DNA from: Clostridia bacterium
GTDB taxonomy: Bacteria > Bacillota > Clostridia > Oscillospirales > Acutalibacteraceae
Reading direction: 5' to 3'
Length of the DNA: 9,692 nucleotides
Assembly: GCA_017501865.1 (NCBI GenBank)
Contig: JAFVWD010000268.1
Coordinates: 1-9,692, forward strand
Shown here: positions 1-7,900 of the stretch, in pieces
Layout: every line of letters starts with the position of its first letter
How positions within the stretch are numbered: the stretch's first letter is position 1
Notes under the pieces: model-generated
Told to the model about the DNA's origin: nothing
The model's input: only the letters and a program-made list of their open reading frames with translations
Database searches by the model: none
Position numbers and translations under genes: made by a program

Positions 1-88
1 CAAAATATGTCAAATTGAATAAATCTCAGCTCATTTTGAACCCGAAAATGCACCTATGTACTATTTTTCACAAATTTAAATTTAGGTA

Positions 89-117
89 TTGGAATTATCG
101 ACAAGATATATTATAAT
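89..117 (+). promoter_or_regulatory. Predicted sigma-A-type promoter of the hprK operon
   Basis: A perfect -10 hexamer TATAAT lies at 112-117. A 4-of-6 match to the -35 box, TTGGAA, lies at 89-94, giving a 17-nt spacer. The region just upstream is very AT-rich and includes the 12-bp palindrome AAATTTAAATTT at 72-83, which could act as an UP-like element. Transcription would start near 124, leaving a leader of about 46 nt before hprK. No catabolite-responsive (cre) operator was recognised by eye. Bases 1-88 hold no convincing gene. Confidence 0.7.
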
Positions 118-169
118 AGTATAAATAATTTCAGATATACACTTTCTGATACCTGTAAGGAGGGATAAA

Positions 170-1132
170 ATGAGTGGCAAATACACCGTTGAACTCGCAA
201 AGCGCATAAACGATAACGGACTTGAAGTAGTTTATATGCCGGACAAACCGAGCAATGAGCTTCTTATACGTTCTCAGGATGTTAACCGTCCGGGCTTGAT
301 GTTCGCAGGCTACGAAAAGCATTTTGACCCTGAGCGCCTTGAATTTCTGGGACTTGGTGAAATGGACTACTTAAAGGAGCTTGACGAAGAAACACTTTCT
401 AAACGTCTTCACACATTCTTCGGGCTTCGCCCGCCTGCTGTAGTTGTTACACGAGGCATTGAAATTCCTGATTTGTTTTTACAGCTTGCCAATCAATATG
501 AGGTTCCGTTGTTAAAAAGCTCAGATACTACTTCTGAAATAATGTCAACCATTATTTCTTACCTTGGAGTTGAGCTTGCCGAAAGAATCTCACGTCATGG
601 TGTTCTTGTAGAAGTATATGGTGAAGGTATTTTAATTGTCGGTGACAGTGCCGTAGGTAAAAGCGAAACTGCTGTTGAATTAATAAAACGCGGTCACCGA
701 CTCATTGCAGATGACGAGGTTGAAATAAAACGTGTATCTTCCAAATCACTTGTCGGCTCCGCACCGGATAACAGCCGTCACTTCGTTGCCTTACGCGGTA
801 TAGGAATTGTCGACGCACGTAATATTTTTGGTATGGGTGCTGTTAAGCTTACAGAAAAAATTGATATGGTTATTCAGCTCGAGCAATGGGATTCTACTAA
901 ATCTTATGACACACTCGGAACCGAGGATGTGTATGCTACTATTTTAGGAATAAAGGTTCCTGCAACTGTTGTTCCCGTTAAGCCCGGCAGAAACCTTTCA
1001 ATTATTATTGAAATAGCTGCAATGAACAACCGTCAGAAAAAAATGGGCTACAATGCGGCTAAGGAATTTTTACAAAGAGTAGGCATGGAAGATTTCGACC
1101 TTCCTCCTACAGAGCTTGAGCTCTGGTCCTGA
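170..1132 (+). CDS. hprK: HPr kinase/phosphorylase (HprK)
   Basis: HprK is a bifunctional cytoplasmic enzyme. It phosphorylates HPr of the sugar phosphotransferase system on a regulatory serine, and also removes that phosphate. Seryl-phosphorylated HPr is the corepressor of CcpA in carbon catabolite repression of low-GC Gram-positives. The 320 residues match the family's usual 310-330. An N-terminal regulatory domain (about 1-125) precedes the kinase domain. The kinase domain shows the conserved RHG with His143, the Walker A loop GDSAVGKS at 158-165 (Lys164), the acidic pair Asp181-Asp182, the HprK signature region RGIGIVDARNIFGMGAV at about 209-225, and the C-terminal block PVKPGRN...AAMNNRQKKMGYNAA at about 269-297. 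All expected catalytic elements look intact. The start is fixed by AAGGAGGG at 157-164, 5 nt before the ATG. It is first in a five-gene run and 42 nt ahead of glcK. The HPr gene itself is not in the window. Confidence 0.97.
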   Translation: MSGKYTVELAKRINDNGLEVVYMPDKPSNELLIRSQDVNRPGLMFAGYEKHFDPERLEFLGLGEMDYLKELDEETLSKRLHTFFGLRPPAVVVTRGIEIPDLFLQLANQYEVPLLKSSDTTSEIMSTIISYLGVELAERISRHGVLVEVYGEGILIVGDSAVGKSETAVELIKRGHRLIADDEVEIKRVSSKSLVGSAPDNSRHFVALRGIGIVDARNIFGMGAVKLTEKIDMVIQLEQWDSTKSYDTLGTEDVYATILGIKVPATVVPVKPGRNLSIIIEIAAMNNRQKKMGYNAAKEFLQRVGMEDFDLPPTELELWS

Positions 1133-1174
1133 TATTATTAATTTGTAATAAAAACTTTTCGGAGGTATATAATT

Positions 1175-2122
1175 ATGTATAGAATAGGTGTTGACCTTGG
1201 CGGTACAAATATCGCTACAGGTGTACTCGATGAAAACAATCAGATAATAGGCAGAGGTAAAGTTAAGACAAGAGCACCTCGTCCTGCCCCTGAAATTTTC
1301 GACTCAATAAAAGAAGCTGTAGATATGGCTGTTGCAGATGCCGGTATTTCAATGGATGATGTCAAATCAATCGGTGTAGGTACTCCCGGCTCTGTTAACA
1401 AGGATACCGGTGCTATAGAATTTTCTAATAACCTTCAGTTCAACAATGTTCCTGCAAAGGAAATGCTTGAATCAAGACTTAAAAAAACTGTTTATCTTGA
1501 AAACGATGCTAACTGTGCTGCATTAGGCGAGGCCGTTGCAGGCTGCGGTGACGGTGTTAAGGATTTCGTTGCCGTTACATTAGGTACAGGTGTTGGTAGC
1601 GGTATAATTATAGACGGCAGAATTATCAGAGGCAGTAACTTCTGCGGCGGTGAAATGGGCCATATGGTTATAAATGTTGACGGCATTCAGTGCAACTGCG
1701 GCAGAAAAGGCTGTTGGGAAAAATACGCTTCTGCTACAGCACTCGTTTCTCAGGCTGTTGAAGCAATGCAGAATAACAAAACGAGTCTTCTCTGGAAAAC
1801 ATGTGACGGCGACCTCAACAAAGTCGAAGGCAAAACAATTTTCGATGCTCTCGACTTAGGTGATACCACAGCAAAAGAGGTTATAGACAGATACCTCTAC
1901 TATGTTTCAATTGGTATTTCAAACATTATAAATGCACTTCAACCTGAAATTATATGTGTTGGCGGCGGTATCAGCGGTCAGGGTGAAAAAATTCTCCGCC
2001 CTATAAGAGCTTACGTTTCTCAGGAGCGTTACAGCGTACACTCAAGCAAGCAGACAATTATTCTCCCTGCTAAATTAGGCAACGATGCCGGAATTATCGG
2101 CTCTGCACTTCTTGATGAATGA
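1175..2122 (+). CDS. glcK: ROK-family glucokinase
   Basis: Predicted ATP-dependent glucokinase producing glucose 6-phosphate from free intracellular glucose, such as that released from oligosaccharides. The 315 residues contain the full ROK signature set. These are the N-terminal phosphate-binding DLGGTN (7-12), ENDAN with catalytic Asp111 (109-113), the second phosphate loop GTGVGSG (137-143), the sugar/zinc motif EMGH (160-163), the zinc cluster CNCGRKGC (173-180) and Glu182. The insertion around 204-232 (LLWKTCDGDLNKVEG...) resembles that of Clostridia glucokinases. No DNA-binding helix-turn-helix precedes the kinase fold, so it is an enzyme rather than a ROK repressor. GGAGG at 1161-1165 sits 9 nt before the ATG. 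Its place between hprK and murB suggests that glucose phosphorylation and catabolite signalling are expressed together. Sugar preference among hexoses is inferred from family resemblance. Confidence 0.92.
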   Translation: MYRIGVDLGGTNIATGVLDENNQIIGRGKVKTRAPRPAPEIFDSIKEAVDMAVADAGISMDDVKSIGVGTPGSVNKDTGAIEFSNNLQFNNVPAKEMLESRLKKTVYLENDANCAALGEAVAGCGDGVKDFVAVTLGTGVGSGIIIDGRIIRGSNFCGGEMGHMVINVDGIQCNCGRKGCWEKYASATALVSQAVEAMQNNKTSLLWKTCDGDLNKVEGKTIFDALDLGDTTAKEVIDRYLYYVSIGISNIINALQPEIICVGGGISGQGEKILRPIRAYVSQERYSVHSSKQTIILPAKLGNDAGIIGSALLDE

Positions 2123-3048
2123 TGGTGATTAACATTACTAACCAAGATTATTCAAACATAAAAGCGATAGCAAATAAGCACAACTGCACAATAACAGAAA
2201 ATGCTTCAATGAAGGATTTTACCACCTTTAAAACGGGTGGTATATGTCCTCTTGTAGTCTCCCCTTCTTCAACAGAAGCTTTGTCAGAAATAATAACCGA
2301 GTGCTTAAACAGTAGCATCCCGTATACTGTTTTAGGCAACGGAAGTAATGTTCTGGTCTCTGATGACGGAATCGACGGTGTTGTTATCCATATTGCAGAC
2401 GGTCTTAATAATATTTCTCTTATAAACGAAACAACTATATTCTGCGAAGCAGGCTTAAAGCTCGGAGCTCTTTGCAACTTCGCGTTGGACAATTCTCTTG
2501 GAGGACTTGAGTTTGCTTTCGGTATTCCCGGTTCTGTGGGCGGTGCAATTTTTATGAATGCAGGTGCTTACGGTGGTGAAATGAAGGATGTTGTCACTAA
2601 GGTTTACCATATTGATAAAAACGGTGCCCCGGGTGTTTTAACCGCAGAAGAATTAAAATTCGGTTACAGAACCTCCGCTTATGAAAACAACGGTTTCATT
2701 GTTACAGGTGTTGAGCTTGAGCTGAAAAAAGCTGACAAAACACAAATAAAAGAAACTATGAACGAGCTTTTGAACAGAAGAAAAGATAAGCAACCACTTG
2801 AATTCCCAAGTGCCGGCAGTACCTTTAAACGTCCTGAAGGACATTTTGCAGGTGCACTTATAGAACAATGCGGCTTGAAGGGAAAACAAATAGGCGGAGC
2901 ACGTGTTAGTGAAAAGCACGCAGGTTTTATTATAAATGCAGATAATGCCACTACGGATGATATTTTTAAATTAATTGAATTTGTTAAAGAAACGGTTAAA
3001 AAAGAAACGGGTGTAACACTTTCTCCCGAAGTCAGAATTTTGAGGTAA
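2119..3048 (+). CDS. murB: UDP-N-acetylenolpyruvoylglucosamine reductase (MurB)
   Basis: FAD-dependent, NADPH-using reductase that converts UDP-GlcNAc-enolpyruvate to UDP-N-acetylmuramate, the second committed step of peptidoglycan precursor synthesis in the cytoplasm. The 309-residue length is typical of the shorter type II MurB proteins. Visible features are the N-terminal TTFKTGG (35-41), the FAD-binding stretch LGNGSNVLVSDDG (72-84), GIPGSVGGAIFMNAGAYGGE (135-154), GYR with Arg184, PSAGSTFKRP with the proton-donor Ser234 (230-239), and the C-terminal PEVRIL with Glu304. No key residue is missing. The start is ambiguous by one codon: ATG at 2119 overlaps the glcK stop by 4 nt and ATG at 2122 overlaps it by 1 nt. 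No strong Shine-Dalgarno is visible, so translation probably depends on ribosomes finishing glcK. whiA follows after only 3 nt. Confidence 0.96.
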   Translation: MMVINITNQDYSNIKAIANKHNCTITENASMKDFTTFKTGGICPLVVSPSSTEALSEIITECLNSSIPYTVLGNGSNVLVSDDGIDGVVIHIADGLNNISLINETTIFCEAGLKLGALCNFALDNSLGGLEFAFGIPGSVGGAIFMNAGAYGGEMKDVVTKVYHIDKNGAPGVLTAEELKFGYRTSAYENNGFIVTGVELELKKADKTQIKETMNELLNRRKDKQPLEFPSAGSTFKRPEGHFAGALIEQCGLKGKQIGGARVSEKHAGFIINADNATTDDIFKLIEFVKETVKKETGVTLSPEVRILR

Positions 3049-3051
3049 TTT

Positions 3052-3960
3052 ATGTCTTTCTCATCAGATATCAAAGAAGAATTATGTGAATTGCAACCTG
3101 CCTCTGCCTGTTGTAAAAAGGCAGAGGCTTTAGGTATGCTTATTTTCGGCAGAGCATTTTCTCTGTCAGAAATGACTTTTATGACCGAGCTTAATTGCGT
3201 TGCAATGCATTACTGTAACCTTATATATGAGCTTACAGGTGTCACACCTGTAATTTCTTACTCAAAGGCAGGAAACCACAAGGTAAGAATAGACACTCGT
3301 GAGGACAGGAAAAAAATTCTTGAATTTTTCGGTTACACAGGAAAAGAAATTTCTCTTTCAATTAATTTCGCTAATTTTGAAAACACCGAGGAATCTTGCT
3401 GTTTTTCTGCTTTTTTGCGCGGTGCTTTTCTTGTTTGCGGAAGTATTACAAACCCTGAAAAGGAATACCACCTTGAATTCAGCATATCCCGCATTAAGCT
3501 GGCATCAGAATTTACGTCAGTTCTGAATGAAATTGAGCTTAATATGAAATCACTCACAAGAAACAACGCAAAAATCATTTATTGCAAGGAAGCTGATACA
3601 ATTGAAGATTGTCTCGGTAGAATCGGGGCTACAAAATCCTTCTTTTTTATGATGGAAACCCGTGCAATGAAGCAGGTAAAAAACAAAATTAACCGCAGAA
3701 CTAATTTTGAAGCGGCTAATCTTAGCCGTACTATAGAAGCCGGTATTGCTCAGATTGAGCTTATTGAACATATACTATCTAAAATAAAGCTTACTGATAT
3801 GACTGAGGATTTAGCAGAGCTCTGCACTTTAAGACTTGAAAACCCTGAAGCTTCAATTGATGAGCTTGGCAAAATGATGTCCCCCCCGCTTTCGCGTTCA
3901 GCGGTCAGTCGTCGCTTAAAAAAGCTTAAAGATATTAAAGAGGAAATTGATAACCGATGA
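3052..3960 (+). CDS. whiA: WhiA-family DNA-binding regulator
   Basis: WhiA proteins join a degenerate LAGLIDADG homing-endonuclease-like domain, lacking nuclease activity, to a C-terminal helix-turn-helix. In Streptomyces WhiA controls sporulation genes; in Bacillus it affects cell division and chromosome segregation. At 302 residues this is full length. Recognisable blocks are the N-terminal SFSSDIKEEL, the core CCFSAFLRGAFLVCGSITNPEKEYHLEF (about 116-143), YCKEADTIEDCLGRIGA (about 177-193), the NRRTNFEAANLSRT segment (about 214-227), and the C-terminal LRLENPEASIDELGKMMSPPLSRSAVSRRLKKL (about 260-292), which holds the HTH. GAGGT at 3042-3046 lies 5 nt before the ATG. In many Firmicutes and Actinobacteria rapZ and yvcK precede whiA, but here murB ends 3 nt upstream. 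A perfect 9-bp inverted repeat lies in codons 17-26. The exact targets in this organism cannot be read from the sequence. Confidence 0.95.
   Translation: MSFSSDIKEELCELQPASACCKKAEALGMLIFGRAFSLSEMTFMTELNCVAMHYCNLIYELTGVTPVISYSKAGNHKVRIDTREDRKKILEFFGYTGKEISLSINFANFENTEESCCFSAFLRGAFLVCGSITNPEKEYHLEFSISRIKLASEFTSVLNEIELNMKSLTRNNAKIIYCKEADTIEDCLGRIGATKSFFFMMETRAMKQVKNKINRRTNFEAANLSRTIEAGIAQIELIEHILSKIKLTDMTEDLAELCTLRLENPEASIDELGKMMSPPLSRSAVSRRLKKLKDIKEEIDNR
3100..3128 (+). repeat. GC-rich inverted repeat (potential RNA hairpin) early in whiA
   Basis: GCCTCTGCC at 3100-3108 is exactly complementary to GGCAGAGGC at 3120-3128, with an 11-nt loop. Seven of nine pairs are G-C, which stands out in this AT-rich gene. 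It begins 48 nt inside whiA. No T-run follows, so it is not an intrinsic terminator. It could affect translation or mRNA stability, or be a by-product of the codons for Ala-Cys-Cys-Lys-Lys-Ala-Glu-Ala. Confidence 0.55.
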
Positions 3961-4922
3961 AGGAATTTACAATTAAAAAGAATGACGCAGGTCAGAGACT
4001 TGATAAATATCTTACAAAATCTTTCCCGTTATTACCGCAATCTCTTATGTACAAATATATAAGAAGTAAGCGAATCAAGGTGAACGGCAAACGCGGTGAA
4101 ATAAACTACAAGCTCCAGGAAAATGATGTTATATCCCTTTATATTAATGATGAATTTTTTGGCACCAAGGAGCCTAAATACGATTTTTTAAGTGCCGGGA
4201 AATCCCTGAAAATAGTTTATGAGGATGAAAATATTCTTCTTTGTGACAAACCACAGGGACTTCTTTCTCACCCCAACGAAGGCGAATATAATGATACTGC
4301 TATTTCACGAATCAAAAGATATCTTTACGAAAAAAAGGAATATCTTCCTGATAACGAAATGAGCTTCACTCCTGCTCTTGTAAACAGAATTGACAGAAAC
4401 ACAAGCGGTATTATTATTGCAGCTAAAAATGCAGAAGCATTAAGAATTTTAAATGAAAAGCTTAAAAACAGAGAATTACATAAGCTTTATTTATGTGTAG
4501 TAATAGGCACACCAAAACAAAAGGAAGGACTCCTCAGAGATTACCTTCAAAAAAATGAAAAGCAAAACAAGGTTTATGTTTCAGATAAAAAGCTCCAAGA
4601 CAGCAAGGAAATATCCACCAAATATAAAGTACTCGCTTCAAAAAAGGGGCTTTCTCTTGTAGAGATTGAGCTTCTCACAGGAAGAACTCACCAAATAAGA
4701 GCTCATATGAGTTCTTTAGGTCACCCGCTTTTAGGCGATGGCAAATACGGTACAAATGAACAGAATAAAAAATTTGGCGGATATAAAAAACAGTTCTTAT
4801 ATTCTTACAAGCATGTTTTTGACTTTTCAACCGATGCAGGTATTTTAAACTATCTCAACAACAAAGAGTTTGAGGTAGAAGATGTATGGTTTAAAACTGC
4901 TTTTTTGAACGGAGATCTGTAA
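3957..4922 (+). CDS. RluA-family RNA pseudouridine synthase (RluC/RluD-like)
   Basis: Predicted to isomerise specific uridines to pseudouridine in RNA, most likely 23S rRNA; the target position cannot be deduced. The 321-residue protein has an N-terminal S4-type RNA-binding domain (about 12-65, with GQRLDKYL and YIRSKRIKVNGKR). The catalytic RluA domain follows: VYEDENILLCDKPQGLLSHP (about 87-106), the active-site motif NRIDRNTSG (143-151) with catalytic Asp146, the HKLYLCVVIG strand (175-184), and GRTHQIRAHMSSLGHPLLGDGKYG (242-265). The motif carries Ile where Leu is usual (RLDxxTSG). The start ATG overlaps the whiA stop by 4 nt (ATGA). The only Shine-Dalgarno-like sequence, AGAGG around 3939-3943, is rather far upstream, so translational coupling to whiA is likely. 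It is the last gene of the plus-strand operon and ends about 20 nt before a strong hairpin. Confidence 0.93.
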   Translation: MKEFTIKKNDAGQRLDKYLTKSFPLLPQSLMYKYIRSKRIKVNGKRGEINYKLQENDVISLYINDEFFGTKEPKYDFLSAGKSLKIVYEDENILLCDKPQGLLSHPNEGEYNDTAISRIKRYLYEKKEYLPDNEMSFTPALVNRIDRNTSGIIIAAKNAEALRILNEKLKNRELHKLYLCVVIGTPKQKEGLLRDYLQKNEKQNKVYVSDKKLQDSKEISTKYKVLASKKGLSLVEIELLTGRTHQIRAHMSSLGHPLLGDGKYGTNEQNKKFGGYKKQFLYSYKHVFDFSTDAGILNYLNNKEFEVEDVWFKTAFLNGDL

Positions 4923-4938
4923 TTGTATATAAATCAAA

Positions 4939-4972
4939 AAAACAACCCCGAAATTGATTTCGGGGTTGTTTT
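4939..4972. terminator. Bidirectional intrinsic terminator between convergent genes
   Basis: AACAACCCCGAAAT (4941-4954) pairs perfectly with ATTTCGGGGTTGTT (4957-4970). In practice this gives a 13-bp stem with a 4-nt loop. On the minus strand the stem runs into seven consecutive T, an excellent terminator for the LRR gene, whose stop is 16 nt upstream. On the plus strand it is followed by TTCTATT, a weaker but usable T-rich tail for the hprK-rluA operon. Its position between two converging genes fits a shared terminator. Confidence 0.93.
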
Positions 4973-4986
4973 CTATTAAATAAGTA

Positions 4987-7900
4987 TTATTCTTTTTCTG
5001 CCATTTCTTCTTTTATTCTCTTTGCTTTTTCAAGAAGCTCTCTTTCGGCAATTTTTTCTTTGATTTCCTGTTCTAATTTAACTTGCTTTTTCTGATATTT
5101 GAAATACCAAACAACACCTACAACAATGAATATTAAAGCAATTAAACCAATGAACATTGCAGAACTTTCTGTAACATTGATATTAACAAGCTCTAAGTTA
5201 AAGTAATAACAACCATCAAATACATTTTCAGAATATTCAGTAAGGTTGCTGTTAACTACAAATTCTCGAAGCTCATTACAAGAAGCAAATGCATAGTCGC
5301 CGACATTTTTTGCACCTTCAGGAAGTGTTATTGAAATAATAGCATCACAATCAAAGAATGCTTCTGTGCCAATGCTTTCAATTCCGTCAGGGAAAACAAC
5401 CTCTGTGAGGCCATCGCAATCATAAAATGCTTTATCTGCAACAAACTTAATATCCTCAGCTATTTCATAACCGCCCTGTTTACCTGCAGGATATAAAGCT
5501 ATTGTATTGAATGAGTTGTTTTCATCAGTTTTAAGTACTACACCTTCAACTGATTTTAACTGCGGGTTACCCTCTGCAATATTTACTGCTTCAAGCTTTG
5601 TACAACCGCAGAATGACATAGGATCAATCGCTGTAAGAGAAACAGGAAGATCAACTACAATAAGATTTTCACAGTTTGAAAATGCATATTTACCGATTGT
5701 TTCTACTGAACCGAAGTTAACCTTTGTAAGAGACTTACAATTTGCAAAAGCATCTACAGGAATATTTTTAAGAGTTAACGGAAGTGTTATTGACTGAAGA
5801 GCGAAGCAATTTTTGAATGCAGCTTTACCCATTACTTCAAGATTTTTAGAAAGAACAACCTTTTTGAGTGTTGCTACATCTTTGAACACAGAATTTCCGA
5901 TTGCTGTTACGCTTTCAGGAATAACTATCGCAGAGATTGATGATTTTTCAAATGCGTTTGAGCCGATATACTTAACAGTCTTAGGAATAGTAACCTTTCT
6001 TACTGTTTTGTTGTTAACTGCATTATCAGCAATTGAAACTGTTTCTTCAGCAAGCTCAAGCTCAGGAACTGCACCTGTTACTTTATAAAGAACCTTGCCT
6101 GCGTAAACAGCACCTTGTTCCTGTGCTTTGTACCAGGAAGTAACATCAAGAGCTGAATCTTTTACATTAATAAGGGAACCCGGGAATGCAATTTCTGCAA
6201 TACCTTTTGCTAAATCAAAAGCATGAGCAGCAATAACCTCTGTACCATCTGCAATCTTGAGAGCAGTAAGTGTATTGTTTGCAATTAAAACGAGCTCTGT
6301 TCCGTCTGCAGAATAAATTGCACCTGCAGCAATTTTATAATTAGCATTGTCATTTGCTATTGTTATCTTTTTAAGTTTTATACAACCTTCAAAAACAGTA
6401 CCGCTAACATCATTAACGTTTGCCGGAAGATTGATTTTTACAAGTGCACGGCAATTCATAAATGCACCGTCACTAAGTTTTTCAAGGCATTCACCAAGAA
6501 CTACATTTTTAAGTGAAGCATTGTTTGCAAATGCCTCTGAACCGATTCTTACAACACCGTTTCCGATGTTTGCACTTACAAGACCAGCATCCTTAAATGC
6601 ATAAGCTGAAATATCCTTTAAGCTATCAGGAAGATTAATTTCAGTTAATGCCTTACAGCCTTCGAAAGCTGATTTATTAATAGCTGTAACACTTGAACCT
6701 AATTCAACAGATTTAAGATTTACTGCATTTTTGAATACCTCTGAGCTGATTACTGTAACAGCATCAGGAAGTGAGATTGCTGTAAGCGCAGAACCTTCAA
6801 ATGCATTATTTCTTATTGTATTAAGAGCAGAATCGTGTGATAAAACAATTTCAGTAACCTGAGAATTTTTAAAGGCACCCTCGCGGATTTCTTCAACACC
6901 CTGAGGAAGCTCATAAGAACCTGCCTTTGCTACAGGATAATAAACAAGACTGTTACCATCCTTATTAAAAAGAACACCATCCTGAGAAGAATATTCTTTG
7001 TTTTTATCTACAACATTGATTGCTGTAACCTTTTCGTTTCCGAGGAATACATCTTTACCGAATGAATTAACATTCTTACCTAATTCAATTGTTTCAACAG
7101 CTGTACCTTCAAATGCTCTGTCGCCGATTTCGCTGAGTGTTTCGTGCAGCTTAACACTTGAAAGAGATGTGCATCCTGAAAAGCTCTCGTAGCCTATAGT
7201 TGAAATTGTGCATTCTGAAAAATCTGCCTCAACAAGTGAAGAACAACCCTTGAAAGCACCTGCTCTTATAATAGAAACAGCAGGACTGCAGGTTATCTTT
7301 TCAAGATTAACACAATTCTGGAAAGCATAAAGACCGATTTCTTCTACGTCAGGACCGAACTCTACTGTCTTGATTTGTTCACAACCAAGGAATGTGTATG
7401 GTTCAATAATTGAAACACCTTCAGGTATTACGAGGTTTGTTATATCACCCTTATAAGAATAAAGTATTCTTCCGAGTGTAAGACCGCCGTCAGGCTGATT
7501 ATTTTCCCAAGCGGTTCCCTCTAAGGCATCGTTCACAACACCCTTTAAGTTCTTATGGTACTTAATATCAGAAAGAGAAGAACAGCCTGCAAAGCATTTT
7601 GTAGGAATATTAACAACTGTATCAGGAATGAGAATTTCAGTTAATGAGCTACAGCCTTCAAATGCAGACTCACCAAATGATTCTACTGATTTAATTCCTG
7701 TTATCTCTTTAAGAGATGTACAGCCCATAAATGCTCTGTCACCAATCTCTGTAACGTTATTGCTGATTTTGATTGATGTGATTGCTGTATTACCGGCAAA
7801 AGCATCATCTGCAACAGAAATAACTTTCAAGTTATTGATTGTACCGGGCATTTTAAGCTCTGTTTCTGTACCCGAATAACCTACGATAATAGCCGCCGAA

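Noticed and set aside
131..322. Minus-strand 63-codon open frame overlapping the hprK promoter and 5' end
   Set aside because: It has no recognisable product, lies over a well-supported promoter and start, and is best explained as a shadow of hprK.
1135..1151. AT-only inverted repeat TTATTA/TAATAA between hprK and glcK
   Set aside because: A six-pair stem of only A-T pairs is too weak to terminate, and it sits inside a short operon gap. It is expected by chance in AT-rich DNA.
2220..2242. Seven-bp inverted repeat TACCACC/GGTGGTA inside murB
   Set aside because: It falls on the codons of the conserved TTFKTGG motif, so the protein sequence explains it without invoking RNA structure.
3881..3887. 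Run of seven C in whiA (possible slippage site)
   Set aside because: The reading frame is intact on both sides and the downstream HTH is well conserved, so there is no sign of a frameshift. Length variation cannot be judged from one sequence.
5507..7879. Several plus-strand open frames of 60-100 codons opposite the LRR gene
   Set aside because: They are antisense to the repeated LRR sequence, lack ribosome sites and recognisable motifs, and recur because the repeats recur.
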